Assembly (NCBI GenBank): GCA_036653595.1
Contig: JAVVTQ010000004.1
Location: 1-64,000, forward strand
Direction: 5' to 3'
DNA from: JAVVTQ01 sp036653595
GTDB taxonomy: Bacteria > Bacillota > Clostridia > Oscillospirales > Ruminococcaceae
DNA: 64,000 bases
Under the pieces are notes generated by a model. It worked only from the letters and a program-made list of their open reading frames with translations. It searched no databases and had not been told where the DNA came from. Each line of letters begins with the position of its first letter. The stretch's first letter is position 1. Of the stretch, positions 17,784-26,901 are shown piece by piece. Both the position numbers and the translations under genes were made by a program.

Positions 17784-20700
17784 ATGCTTTCATCCTACAG
17801 CGTCAAAAAGCCGTTTACGGTGCTGGTTGCGGTGCTTCTCATACTGGTACTGGGCACTGTTTCTTTTATGAATATGACGACAGATCTTTTGCCGAGCCTG
17901 GAGCTGCCCTATGTTGTCGTCGTGACCACATACCCCGGAGCAAGCCCCGAAAAGGTTGAGCTGTCTGTGACAAGACCGCTCGAATCGGTGCTGGGGACTT
18001 CCAGCGGATTAAAAAATATCAGCTCTACCTCAAGCGAAAACACAAGCATGATTGTGCTTGAATTCGCGCAGGAAACGAATATGGACAGCGCGATGATAGA
18101 GCTTTCCGGAAGCATAGATCTTGTTAAGGGAAGGCTTGACAGCAGCGTCTCAACGCCGATGCTCATGAAAATAAGCCCGGATATGCTCCCGATAATGGTT
18201 GCAAGCGTGGACGTGGAGGGACTTGATTTAGGCGAGGTTTCGAGGCTGACAAAGGAGACGATTGTGCCGATGCTCGAGCGCATAGACGGCGTCGCCTCGG
18301 TTTCTGCAAGCGGGCTGCTCAGCGAAAACATAAAAATCAAGCTGGACAGGGAAAAAATAGAAGCGCTCAACAAGCTTGTGATGGAGGATTTGGACTCGCT
18401 GCTGGGGCAAACGCAGGCAAAACTAGACAGCGCGCGAAATGCGATAAATTCAGGCAAAGCGGCGCTGGAGGGCGAGCTGCCGGCAAAGCAGGCACAGCTT
18501 GCGGCGGGAAATGCCGCCCTCAATTCCGCCATGTCAAAAATCAACGCGGTTTTGGCCGAGGAGGACTCGCTGAATATTGAAAAGCAGGGCTTTCTCGCAG
18601 AAAAAATGCGCCAGCAAATGATAGCGACGATGGGCCCGATTTTCGCGATGTTCCCATCCGGTGTTGCGGGCACCTCTGACTCTGATTTTGCGGCTATAAT
18701 GGTGCAAGTTGCTAAGATAAACCCGGCTGTAGGTGCAATGTCAAAGCAGGAGATGACTGAAGCTGAGGCCGCATTTCCCAAAACCGCGGCAAGAATTGCC
18801 GAAATAGACATCGAGCTTTCAAACATAACGGTTAGACTAAAGACGATTGCCGCGGCAAAGCCTGCTTTGCAGGCCTCCCTTGCACAGGCACAGGCAGGCT
18901 ATGAGCAGATGCTCACAGGGCAAATGACCATGAGCAGCGAAATTGCAAAGGCACAAGCACAGCTGGCGACAAGTGCCGCACAGCTTGACAGCGGGATGCA
19001 GGAATTCGAAGACGCGCGCAAATCGGCAAAAGAGAGCGCTGATTTGAATACTCTCATCACCGAGGAGATGGTGGGTGGCCTGCTGTCCGCGCAAAACTTC
19101 AGTATGCCGGCGGGATATATAAATGAAGACGGGGTGCAGTTCACCGTCAAGGTCGGAGAGAAATATGCCTCGCGCAAGGAGCTGGAAGACACACTGCTTT
19201 TTTCACTTGACAGTGTCGGTGATATTCACCTGTCAGATGTGGCGGAGGTGATAACCGAGAATAATGCCGGCGAATCATATGCAAAGGTGAACGGAAATGA
19301 CGGCTTAGTGCTGACATTTCAAAAGCAGAGCACGTCGTCGACAGCCGATGTATGCGGCAGGATTGAGGATGTGATAAAGGATCTCGAAAAGCAAAACGAC
19401 GGTCTTAGGGTGCTGCCGCTTATGAACCAGGGCGACTATATCGATATGATAGTCGGAAATGTTTTGCAAAACCTGCTCATCGGAGGAATACTCGCAATAG
19501 CTATATTGTGGCTTTTTTTGCACGATTTCAAGCCCACAATGGTTATCGCGTGCAGCATACCCATCAGCTTGTTTTTTGCAGTGACCATGATGTATTTCAG
19601 CAAGGTGACGCTAAACCTGATATCGCTTTCGGGGCTGGCACTCGGAGTCGGAATGCTCGTCGACAACAGCATTGTTGTAATAGAAAATATTTACAGAATG
19701 CGAAGTGAGGGCGTCCCGGTCAACCGCGCGGCCGTAGAGGGTGCAAAGCAGGTTTCGGGCGCGATATTCGCGTCAACGCTCACGACGGTGTGCGTATTTT
19801 TGCCAATAGTCTTTACACAGGGAATATCAAGACAGCTCTTCACGGACATGGGGCTGACAATTGCCTACAGCCTGCTCGCAAGCCTGATAGTGGCGCTCAC
19901 GCTCGTCCCTGCGGTGTCGTCCACCGTTTTCCGCAAGGAGATAACGAAACAGCACAAATGGTTTGACAGCTTTGTGGACAAGTATGAAAAACTGCTGGGC
20001 AAGGCTCTCGACCACAAGGCAGTGACAATTACAATAGTGGCGTCGTTCTTTTTGCTGAGCATATTCGGAGTGACAGTCATGGGGACATCATTTATGCCGC
20101 AGATGAATTCGCCGCAGTTGAGCGCAACCCTCAGCTTGCCAAAAGATGACCCTACGGCGGATTTGTACGCGCTCGGCGATGAGGCAGTGCAGAGAATGCT
20201 GACAATTGAGGCGGTGGACAGCGTCGGAGCAATGTCCACAGGCTCGGGCATGATGGGCATGGGGGGCACAGCAAAATCCAAAGGGATGTCCTTTTACATT
20301 CTTCTAAAGGATGACCGCGACATGACCAACAAGGATGTAGAGCGCGAAATCTATGAAAAAACATCCGATATGAAATGCAAAATCGAAGTCGAGTCCTCGA
20401 CATACGATATGTCAATGCTGGGCGGCAGTGGGATTGAAATCATTGTAAAGGGGAATGATCTCGACAAACTGGCAGATGCATCTAGTGAAATAATGTCTTT
20501 GCTCAAAGAAACAAATGGTGTCGCTGAGGTAAAAACAGACAATGAGGGCGCGGGCACAGAGGTGAGAATTGTCGTGGATAAAAACAAGGCCATGCGCGAA
20601 AACCTCACCGTCGCGCAGGTGTACTCTGCGGTGGCTCAAATGCTTAAGGGCGAGAGTCAGTCAACGATACTGGCTGAAAGTGACGTGGATTTCCCTGTTA

Positions 20701-21677
20701 TTATTGTGGGTGCAGACAAGAAAAGCATAACGCGCGACGACTTACACGACTATGTATTTCATATGACCACACAAGACGGCAAGGAAAAAGAGGTCAGGCT
20801 AAGCGACATTGCCAGCATATCCGAAACGACGGGAGTTGCCGCCGTAAAGCGCGAAAATCAATCGCGGTTCATGAGCGTTAGAGGATCCATTGCCGAGGGG
20901 CACAACATCGGTATAGTTAGCCGTGATTTTGAGAAAAAACTCGCAAATTATGTTCCGCCCGTTGGCTGTACTGTGAAAATTGCCGGGGAGACGGAATCAA
21001 TCAACAGCGCGATGAACGATCTTGTTTTGATGATTTTGCTGGCTATAATATTCATTTACCTCATCATGGTGGCGCAGTTTCAGAGTCTTCTGTCACCGTT
21101 CATCGTGCTGTTCACAATGCCGCTGGCATTTACGGGAGGTCTGCTTTTGCTGTGGGCTTGCGGCATGGAGCTTTCGGTGATAGCGCTGCTCGGGTTCCTT
21201 GTGCTGGCGGGCGTTGTGGTCAACAACGGGATAGTATTTGTGGATTATGTGAACCAGCTGCGGCTGGGCGGAATGGAAAAGCGCGCGGCACTTATCGAGA
21301 CGGGCAGGACGAGGATTCGCCCAATACTTATGACCGCGCTGACAACAATACTCGCAATGAGCACGCTTGCGCTCGGAATCGGAAACGGTGCGGAAATGAC
21401 GCAGCCGATGGCTATTGTCACTATCGGGGGTCTGACCTACGCCACGGCACTGACACTGATTGTCATTCCGATTATGTATGATATTTTCCACAAAAAAGAG
21501 CTAAAGCCAATTGAGATAGAAGAAAAAACAGAGGGCATAGGTGTGGGTATTGCGGATGAATGCCGAGCGCCGAAGCAGAAATTGAGATCGTCACGCGCTT
21601 CGAACACACGCCGCAAAAGAGGCGCAGCCGCAGAAGACGAGACTTGCGGTGAGCGAGAGGCAAAAAAAGATGAGTGA
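17784..21677 (+). CDS. RND-family efflux transporter with coiled-coil insertion
   Basis: A 1297-residue RND (AcrB-like, HAE1-type) proton-driven exporter. TM1 is at about 10-30. Porter-domain motifs include TTYPGASPEKVE and RPLESVLG, and a second TM block starts near 555 with GLALGVGMLVDNSIVVIENI (essential Asp in TM4). A second half repeats the pattern. Residues about 200-425 are an Ala/Gln/Lys-rich heptad region absent from AcrB, inserted in the first half porter domain. The C-terminal 55 residues are a basic, polar tail. No membrane-fusion or outer-membrane gene is nearby, fitting a Gram-positive cell. CGGAGAA is 7 nt before the ATG. The TetR gene overlaps its 3' end. Confidence 0.9.
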   Translation: MLSSYSVKKPFTVLVAVLLILVLGTVSFMNMTTDLLPSLELPYVVVVTTYPGASPEKVELSVTRPLESVLGTSSGLKNISSTSSENTSMIVLEFAQETNMDSAMIELSGSIDLVKGRLDSSVSTPMLMKISPDMLPIMVASVDVEGLDLGEVSRLTKETIVPMLERIDGVASVSASGLLSENIKIKLDREKIEALNKLVMEDLDSLLGQTQAKLDSARNAINSGKAALEGELPAKQAQLAAGNAALNSAMSKINAVLAEEDSLNIEKQGFLAEKMRQQMIATMGPIFAMFPSGVAGTSDSDFAAIMVQVAKINPAVGAMSKQEMTEAEAAFPKTAARIAEIDIELSNITVRLKTIAAAKPALQASLAQAQAGYEQMLTGQMTMSSEIAKAQAQLATSAAQLDSGMQEFEDARKSAKESADLNTLITEEMVGGLLSAQNFSMPAGYINEDGVQFTVKVGEKYASRKELEDTLLFSLDSVGDIHLSDVAEVITENNAGESYAKVNGNDGLVLTFQKQSTSSTADVCGRIEDVIKDLEKQNDGLRVLPLMNQGDYIDMIVGNVLQNLLIGGILAIAILWLFLHDFKPTMVIACSIPISLFFAVTMMYFSKVTLNLISLSGLALGVGMLVDNSIVVIENIYRMRSEGVPVNRAAVEGAKQVSGAIFASTLTTVCVFLPIVFTQGISRQLFTDMGLTIAYSLLASLIVALTLVPAVSSTVFRKEITKQHKWFDSFVDKYEKLLGKALDHKAVTITIVASFFLLSIFGVTVMGTSFMPQMNSPQLSATLSLPKDDPTADLYALGDEAVQRMLTIEAVDSVGAMSTGSGMMGMGGTAKSKGMSFYILLKDDRDMTNKDVEREIYEKTSDMKCKIEVESSTYDMSMLGGSGIEIIVKGNDLDKLADASSEIMSLLKETNGVAEVKTDNEGAGTEVRIVVDKNKAMRENLTVAQVYSAVAQMLKGESQSTILAESDVDFPVIIVGADKKSITRDDLHDYVFHMTTQDGKEKEVRLSDIASISETTGVAAVKRENQSRFMSVRGSIAEGHNIGIVSRDFEKKLANYVPPVGCTVKIAGETESINSAMNDLVLMILLAIIFIYLIMVAQFQSLLSPFIVLFTMPLAFTGGLLLLWACGMELSVIALLGFLVLAGVVVNNGIVFVDYVNQLRLGGMEKRAALIETGRTRIRPILMTALTTILAMSTLALGIGNGAEMTQPMAIVTIGGLTYATALTLIVIPIMYDIFHKKELKPIEIEEKTEGIGVGIADECRAPKQKLRSSRASNTRRKRGAAAEDETCGEREAKKDE

Positions 21678-22278
21678 GCAGTCAAAAGCAGAATATTCAC
21701 CCAAGGAAATTGCGATTTTTGAGGGCGTTTTACAGCTTGTGAGTGAGGGAAATCGCCTTGAAGAACTGAAGGTGGCCGACATCGCACTAAAAGCGGGAGT
21801 CGGAAAAGGAACGGTGTACGAGTATTTTGACTGCAAAGAGGAAATAATTGCGAAAGCGGTCAAGTATCATCTGGACGTGGCGGTTGCAAGAGTGGAGCAG
21901 GTGATAGTGAGGAGCAGAGACTGCCGCACTATGCTTTTCGAGCTGCTGGATATCGCGGCGGGGGTGTTCGGCGAAAAGCTGATTCTTCTGTTGACCGAAA
22001 GCGGCGCGGTTTTGGGTGAAAAATCAGGCAAGCTGCTGAGCCGGCAGATTTGTGACAGCAAAAAGTTGTGCGGAGAGCGCGTGCGCGACGAGATAATAGC
22101 AAGGTTCGAGGATTTCAAGCCCGGCCAATTAGTGCCCGACAAGGAATATTTCGGGTTTGTATTTGGCGGTGTTATGTGTTCCTATGTGCAAAGTGTCAGC
22201 TGCGAGGCTGAGGGGAGCGCCGCTTTTGCGAAGTCAAAGGAATATGCATACAATATGCTCATGAAAGCTCTGTCATAA
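21670..22278 (+). CDS. TetR family transcriptional regulator
   Basis: A 202-residue regulator with an N-terminal TetR helix-turn-helix (about 15-60; VADIALKAGVGKGTVYEYF is the recognition region) and a C-terminal ligand-binding domain without obvious relatives. I chose ATG 21670, which overlaps the RND stop by 8 nt and has GAGAGG about 10 nt upstream, over a GTG 21 nt earlier. Its cotranscription with the pump and the palindrome upstream of the operon suggest it represses the pump and itself until an exported compound binds. Confidence 0.9.
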   Translation: MSEQSKAEYSPKEIAIFEGVLQLVSEGNRLEELKVADIALKAGVGKGTVYEYFDCKEEIIAKAVKYHLDVAVARVEQVIVRSRDCRTMLFELLDIAAGVFGEKLILLLTESGAVLGEKSGKLLSRQICDSKKLCGERVRDEIIARFEDFKPGQLVPDKEYFGFVFGGVMCSYVQSVSCEAEGSAAFAKSKEYAYNMLMKALS

Positions 22279-22314
22279 TTAAGAGCATCGATTATTTCGA
22301 AGATTTGCTTTGCC

Positions 22315-22330
22315 TTGCGGCTTCGCCGCG
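22315..22330. repeat. 16-bp intergenic repeat, copy 2
   Basis: TTGCGGCTTCGCCGCG, identical to 15797-15812. It is followed within 3 nt by the perfect 15-nt palindrome TGTCGCTTAGCGACA (22333-22347). Confidence 0.5.
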
Positions 22331-22332
22331 AC

Positions 22333-22363
22333 TGTCGCTTAGCGACATAAATTGTGGTATAAT
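22333..22363 (+). promoter_or_regulatory. nadE promoter with a palindrome in the -35 region
   Basis: Extended -10 TGG-TATAAT (TATAAT at 22358-22363). The -35 region (about 22335-22340) is covered by the perfect palindrome TGTCGCTTAGCGACA (22333-22347). It could be an operator for an NAD-biosynthesis regulator or merely part of the adjacent repeat element. Confidence 0.45.
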
Positions 22364-22419
22364 TACCTCGTAATTGTAATTGGCTGAGATGCACAAGGCA
22401 GCCGAAAAGGAGAGACAGC

Positions 22420-24336
22420 ATGAAAGACGGCTTTATTAGAGCAGCTGCTTCAAGTCCCGAAATCAAGGTCGGAGACTGCAAATTCAACAGGAACAGTATT
22501 TTCAAAGCAATAGACGACGCACAAGTGAAACAAGCAGCGCTGCTTGTTTTGCCGGAGCTGTGTGTGACCTCCTATACTTGCGGAGATCTCTTTTTGCAGC
22601 AACACCTTCTTGACAGCGCACTGTCTGCCCTCATGGAAATATGTGAGCACACAAAGAAAAAAAACATGGTGGTCGTCGCGGGACTTCCGATATCTGTGGA
22701 CGGGCTGCTCTACAACTGCGCCGCTGTAATTGCCGGCGGAGAGCTGCTGGGGCTTGTGCCGAAAACATATATCCCCAATTATACCGAATTCTATGAGCAG
22801 AGATATTTTGCGCCGGCACCGGCACAAAACGGCATTGCGGTAATCTACAATAAAAACTATCCTTTCGGGCAAAAGCTTTTGTTTCGATGCCGCGAGCTGC
22901 CAAAGCTTGTGCTGGGTGTTGAAATATGCGAGGATTTGTTCGCAACCCTCTCCCCATCAAGCAGCCATTCGCTTTTCGGTGCGACGGTTATCGCGAACCC
23001 TTCGGCAAGCGATGAGGTTGCGGGCAAGCCGCGCCTGCGCAGGGAGATTGTCGCGGTACAGTCGGCAAAGTCTGTTTGCGGGTATGTCTATTGCAATGCT
23101 CCTGCCAGTGAATCGACAACAGATGTGGTTTACTCCGCTCACAATATTATTGCTGAAAACGGCACTGTCCTGGCAGAGAGCGCGCCGTTTTGCGGCGGAT
23201 ATGCGCAGACAGAGCTGGACATCGGCAGAATTGACAGTGAGCGCAGACGTCTTTCAAGCGTCAGAAAAGGTCTTTGCTTCACTGACAATGTCGGCTACAA
23301 AGTGATAGAATTTTCTTTGGAGCCGTCGGACACAGACCTTTCGCGCAAATTTAGAAAGCTTCCGTTTGTCCCTGACTCGGAGCATGAAAGAAAAGAGCGC
23401 TGCGAGGAAATTCTAAACATCCAGTGCGCCGGCCTGATAAAGCGCCTTGAGCATACAGGCTGCAAAAAAGTTGTCATAGGCATATCCGGCGGGCTTGATT
23501 CCACCCTCGCCTTGCTCGTTTGCTGCCGCGCTTTTGATATGATGCACAAGGACAGAAGCGACATAATAACCGTGTCAATGCCGTGCTATGGCACGACTAA
23601 CAGGACAAAGTCCAATGCACAGCGCCTGTGCTCGTTTCTTGAAACCGAGTATAGGCTCATAGATATTACAAAGAGTGTAGAGCTGCATCTTAGCGAAATA
23701 GGTCATGCCAAAAATGTTTTTGATGCCGCTTTTGAAAATGCGCAGGCGCGCGAGCGCACGCAGGTGCTCATGGATATATCGAACATGTGCGGCGGCATCG
23801 TCTTGGGGACGGGCGACCTTTCGGAGCAGGCGCTCGGCTGGTCAACATATAACGGAGATCATATGTCTATGTATGCGGTAAACACGTCGGTGCCCAAAAC
23901 GCTGGTCAGACACCTTGTCGAGCAGCTGGCGGATGAGGCAGGTGAAGAATTGAGACGAGTGCTGCACGATATTCTGGCAACGCCGATAAGCCCGGAGCTT
24001 ATTCCGTCCGACGGCGACAAGATAGAGCAAAAAACCGAGGATATCGTCGGGCCTTATGAGCTGCACGACTTCTTTTTATACTATGTTGTGCGCTGGGGTT
24101 TTCCTCCCAAAAAGATATTTCGCCTTGCAAAAAACGCGTTCGAGGGCGAATATGAAGAAGAGACAATCAAAAAATGGCTGACGGTGTTTTACAAGCGCTT
24201 TTTTTCCAATCAATTCAAGAGAAGCTGCGTGCCGGACGGCCCGAAAGTCGGGTCGGTTTCGCTTTCGCCGCGCGGAGATTTCAAAATGCCCAGCGATGCC
24301 TCAGCTGCCATATGGCTTTGTGAGCTGACAGACTAG
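22420..24336 (+). CDS. nadE: Glutamine-dependent NAD+ synthetase
   Basis: A 638-residue two-domain enzyme: an N-terminal nitrilase-like glutaminase (about 1-290) supplies NH3 to a C-terminal NAD synthetase (about 320-638), which amidates deamido-NAD using ATP. The Glu-Lys-Cys triad is in LPELCVTSY, VPKTYIPNY and GVEICEDLF; the ATP pyrophosphatase P-loop is GISGGLDSTLAL. The full-length fused form means it does not need free ammonia. AAGGAGAG is 6 nt before the ATG. It is preceded by an extended -10 promoter and a palindrome. Confidence 0.96.
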   Translation: MKDGFIRAAASSPEIKVGDCKFNRNSIFKAIDDAQVKQAALLVLPELCVTSYTCGDLFLQQHLLDSALSALMEICEHTKKKNMVVVAGLPISVDGLLYNCAAVIAGGELLGLVPKTYIPNYTEFYEQRYFAPAPAQNGIAVIYNKNYPFGQKLLFRCRELPKLVLGVEICEDLFATLSPSSSHSLFGATVIANPSASDEVAGKPRLRREIVAVQSAKSVCGYVYCNAPASESTTDVVYSAHNIIAENGTVLAESAPFCGGYAQTELDIGRIDSERRRLSSVRKGLCFTDNVGYKVIEFSLEPSDTDLSRKFRKLPFVPDSEHERKERCEEILNIQCAGLIKRLEHTGCKKVVIGISGGLDSTLALLVCCRAFDMMHKDRSDIITVSMPCYGTTNRTKSNAQRLCSFLETEYRLIDITKSVELHLSEIGHAKNVFDAAFENAQARERTQVLMDISNMCGGIVLGTGDLSEQALGWSTYNGDHMSMYAVNTSVPKTLVRHLVEQLADEAGEELRRVLHDILATPISPELIPSDGDKIEQKTEDIVGPYELHDFFLYYVVRWGFPPKKIFRLAKNAFEGEYEEETIKKWLTVFYKRFFSNQFKRSCVPDGPKVGSVSLSPRGDFKMPSDASAAIWLCELTD

Positions 24337-24390
24337 GGCTTGGCCCGACATTTTGTGCAGGGGAATTTTAAAGCCTGTGGTAAAATATGT

Positions 24391-24437
24391 CCTGAGGCGG
24401 AGCGCAAGATTCTTCTGCTTCGCTCGCCAGAATGACA
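24391..24437. repeat. Dispersed intergenic repeat (TCATTCTGGCGAGCGAAG type)
   Basis: Read on the minus strand, the segment begins GTCATTCTGGCGAGCGAAGC, continues into GAAGAATCTTGCGCTCCGCC and ends CTCAGG. I recall very similar words from many bacterial genomes as a common intergenic repeat. Only one copy is in this window, so the assignment rests on recognition. Confidence 0.5.
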
Positions 24438-24488
24438 GAAACACAAGTTTTGTTCTCCTTGCTGTGCTTTGTTGAAATGAGGTGAAAA

Positions 24489-25310
24489 ATGTTTTCAAAG
24501 AGTAAGAAACTGCGTCTTGTCATTGTGCTGTCGGTGCTGCTTGTTGGGGCAGCATTTTGGATATTTGAAACTTTCACGCTCACGGTTACCCGTGTAAATG
24601 TAAAGAGTGCAAAGGTCAAAAACAGCGTCACGGTTGTGCAGATAACAGATTTGCACGGCTCGAGCTTCGGAAAGGAAAATGCGCGGCTTATAAAGCTAAT
24701 CGAGGAACAGAAGCCGGATTTGATAGCAGCAACCGGCGACATGTTTTCATTTGATGACAGGGAAGGCATGAATGTCGCCGCCGAGCTGCTTATCGCGCTT
24801 GCAAAAAACAATACGGTGTTTTACGTCAACGGCGAGCATGACAACAGCGCGGAATTCTCCGCGATGCTCATGCAGGGCGGTGTGCGGGTGCTTGAATATG
24901 ACACAGAGGATGTCACGGTGGGAGAAACAAAGCTGCGGATATACGGAATTGACAACGTATATTACACCAGAACCTTTGACCTTCTCAATGCGTTTGACGA
25001 TCCTGTGGCTGATGCATACAATATACTGCTGGCGCACATTCCGTATTTTGACGCATTTATGAGCTTTGGCACGGATTTGTCGCTGTGCGGAGACACGCAT
25101 GGAGGACAGGTTAGGCTTCCGCTAATTGGCGCGGTGAGATGCGACGGAGTCTGGTTTCCATCACTGCGAAACGAGCCGTTTTACGATAAAGGACTTTTTC
25201 AAAAAGACGACAAGCTGATGTTTATTTCAAGCGGTCTTGGGAATTATCCTCTGGCGATAAGACTTATGAATCGGCCCGAAATCGCCGTAATAACGATAGA
25301 ACCAAAATGA
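24489..25310 (+). CDS. Membrane-anchored metallophosphoesterase (YkuE-like)
   Basis: A 273-residue calcineurin-like phosphoesterase with an N-terminal uncleaved anchor (about 10-28, VIVLSVLLVGAAFWIF), so the catalytic domain is probably outside the membrane. Metal-binding motifs in order are TDLHG (D-x-H), ATGDMF (GD), GEHDNS in place of GNHD, LAHIPYF and CGDTHGGQVRLP (GHTHGGQ-like, with D for H). The N-to-E change in GNHD and the H-to-D change in the last motif are departures worth noting. YkuE-type enzymes act on lipid or cell-wall phosphates; the substrate here is unknown. GAGGTG is 5 nt before the ATG. Confidence 0.85.
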   Translation: MFSKSKKLRLVIVLSVLLVGAAFWIFETFTLTVTRVNVKSAKVKNSVTVVQITDLHGSSFGKENARLIKLIEEQKPDLIAATGDMFSFDDREGMNVAAELLIALAKNNTVFYVNGEHDNSAEFSAMLMQGGVRVLEYDTEDVTVGETKLRIYGIDNVYYTRTFDLLNAFDDPVADAYNILLAHIPYFDAFMSFGTDLSLCGDTHGGQVRLPLIGAVRCDGVWFPSLRNEPFYDKGLFQKDDKLMFISSGLGNYPLAIRLMNRPEIAVITIEPK

Positions 25311-25513
25311 AAGAATGCACGCAAAATCGGTGAGCTGAGCCGACTATATAAAGTTTAGTGTCAGGTGCCGATATTTCCGACTATCTTTGATGTGGTGCCA
25401 AAAAGAGAAGCGCGTTTTATAAAAACCGCCAAAACCCTTGTGCAGAAGCGTCGAATATTGTCTTTAAACAAAGCCTTGACGGACTGATTTATTCGCCTTG
25501 CGGGTACTGATAT

Positions 25514-25556
25514 AAAACAGCGCCGACTCGCTTAAATGCGAGACGGCGCTGTTTTC
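25514..25556. terminator. Bidirectional terminator between metallophosphoesterase and DUF362 gene
   Basis: AAAACAGCGCCG-A-CTCGC pairs with GCGAG-A-CGGCGCTGTTTT around a TTAAAT loop (25531-25536), with one A-A mismatch. T-runs are on both strands. The remaining 200 nt of this gap (25311-25513) show nothing recognisable. Confidence 0.8.
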
Positions 25557-25580
25557 TTTATAATATTGCGGACAAATACA

Positions 25581-26690
25581 TCAGATTTTCACAAGCTCAT
25601 AGCTCTGGGTGCCGAGGCCGATTTTTTCGGCGTGGTCAAGGCAAACGCGCCAGTCAGTGTCGGGATGAGTCATTGTGAAGCGGTCAGTATGGTCATGCTG
25701 TGTTTCTTCACAGCCGCCGATTACGCTGTTTTTGATGATGGGCTGCGCATTGCAGGCATCGACACAGGCTCTGTCGAGAGCGACGGCGTCAAACGAGGCG
25801 AACATGCCGATGTTTGGAACGATGGGCACGTCGTTCATGCTGTGGCAGTCGCAGTTTGGCGAGACATCGACGACGAGGCTTATGTGAAACTGAGGTCTTG
25901 CGTTTACAACTGCGTATGCGTATTCGGCCATGCGCTTGTTCAAAAGGTCGCCTGAGTTGTACTCGGTGGGCTTGACCGCGTGCATGACACAGCGGCCAAT
26001 GCAGCGCCCGCAGCCGACACACTTTGTTGTGTCGATAGTCGCTTTTCTATTTGTTAGGGTGATCGCGCCATGCGCACAGGTCTTTTGGCAGGCACCGCAA
26101 CCGACGCACTTCTCGTGAAGGATTTTCGGCTTCCCCGAGGTGTGCATCTCCATTTTGCCGGCACGAGAGCCGCAGCCCATCCCGATATTCTTGAGTGCGC
26201 CGCCAAAGCCGGTGCCCTCATGACCTTTAAAATGTGTCAAGGATATAAAGATATCGGCGTCCATTATGGCTGTGCCTATTTTTGCCTCTTTGACATATTC
26301 CAGATTGATGGGGACAAGCGTTTCATCGGTGCCCTTTAAGCCGTCGGCGATTATCGTGTTGCAGCCCACGGAAAGCGGGTTGTAGCCGTGAAGTGAAGCG
26401 CAGTCGAGATGGTCAAGCGCATTGGTGCGGCTGCCGACATAAAGAGTATTGCAGTCAGTCAAAAATACCTTTCCGCCCTGTTCCTTGACGATGTCGGCAA
26501 TTACGCGCGCATAGTTGTGGCGAAGATAGGACAAATTGCCCTCTTCTCCGAAATGCAGCTTGATGGCGGTGTATTTATTTGAAAAATCAATGTCCTTAAT
26601 TCCGGCCGTAAGTACAAGGCGTCTCAACTTTTCCAGCAAGTTCTCGTCATCAGACGCTCTCATATCGCAAAAATAAACTTTTGAAACCAT
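25581..26690 (-). CDS. DUF362 protein with two 4Fe-4S ferredoxin motifs
   Basis: A 369-residue DUF362 protein carrying a bacterial ferredoxin-type insert with two 4Fe-4S motifs, CVGCGACQKTC and CVGCGRCIGRC, at about residues 190-245. It begins SKVYFCDMRA and has the THFKGHEGTGFGGALKNIGMG segment (given here only as THFKGHEGTG and GALKNIGMG) typical of this family. Such proteins are common in anaerobes; a redox or DNA-repair-linked role has been suggested, not shown. ATG 26690 is chosen (GAGGTG 4 nt upstream) over GTG two codons earlier. Transcribed alone from a minus-strand promoter at 26723-26751. Confidence 0.85.
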   Translation of the reverse strand: MVSKVYFCDMRASDDENLLEKLRRLVLTAGIKDIDFSNKYTAIKLHFGEEGNLSYLRHNYARVIADIVKEQGGKVFLTDCNTLYVGSRTNALDHLDCASLHGYNPLSVGCNTIIADGLKGTDETLVPINLEYVKEAKIGTAIMDADIFISLTHFKGHEGTGFGGALKNIGMGCGSRAGKMEMHTSGKPKILHEKCVGCGACQKTCAHGAITLTNRKATIDTTKCVGCGRCIGRCVMHAVKPTEYNSGDLLNKRMAEYAYAVVNARPQFHISLVVDVSPNCDCHSMNDVPIVPNIGMFASFDAVALDRACVDACNAQPIIKNSVIGGCEETQHDHTDRFTMTHPDTDWRVCLDHAEKIGLGTQSYELVKI

Positions 26691-26722
26691 AAACACCTCT
26701 GTAGAAGTTATTTTATGTAACT

Positions 26723-26751
26723 ATTATACATTTATCACAAAAAAATAGCAA
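26723..26751 (-). promoter_or_regulatory. Promoter of the DUF362 gene
   Basis: On the minus strand, TTGCTA (26746-26751), 17-nt spacer, TATAAT (26723-26728). Confidence 0.6.
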
Positions 26752-26804
26752 ATGATGTCGTCATATCCCATAATAGTTCTGAAATACATAATATCCGACT
26801 TTTC

Positions 26805-26833
26805 TTGCAATTGCAGTCGTCTGACTATATAAT
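26805..26833 (+). promoter_or_regulatory. Promoter of the chromate transporter pair
   Basis: TTGCAA (26805-26810), 17-nt spacer, TATAAT (26828-26833), about 70 nt before the first chromate transporter gene. Confidence 0.65.
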
Positions 26834-26901
26834 AAATGTATAAAATAAGACGCAATTGTCGAGCAAGTTGATTTTCGGCAATGGTGGGAAGAGGCGGAAG
26901 C

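Noticed and set aside
17909..18826. A 305-codon minus-strand frame inside the RND gene
   Set aside because: Antisense to the porter domain; Ser/Ala-rich shadow.
25311..25513. A possible small gene or riboswitch in the gap after the metallophosphoesterase
   Set aside because: No start with a ribosome-binding site and no conserved structure other than the terminator that follows.
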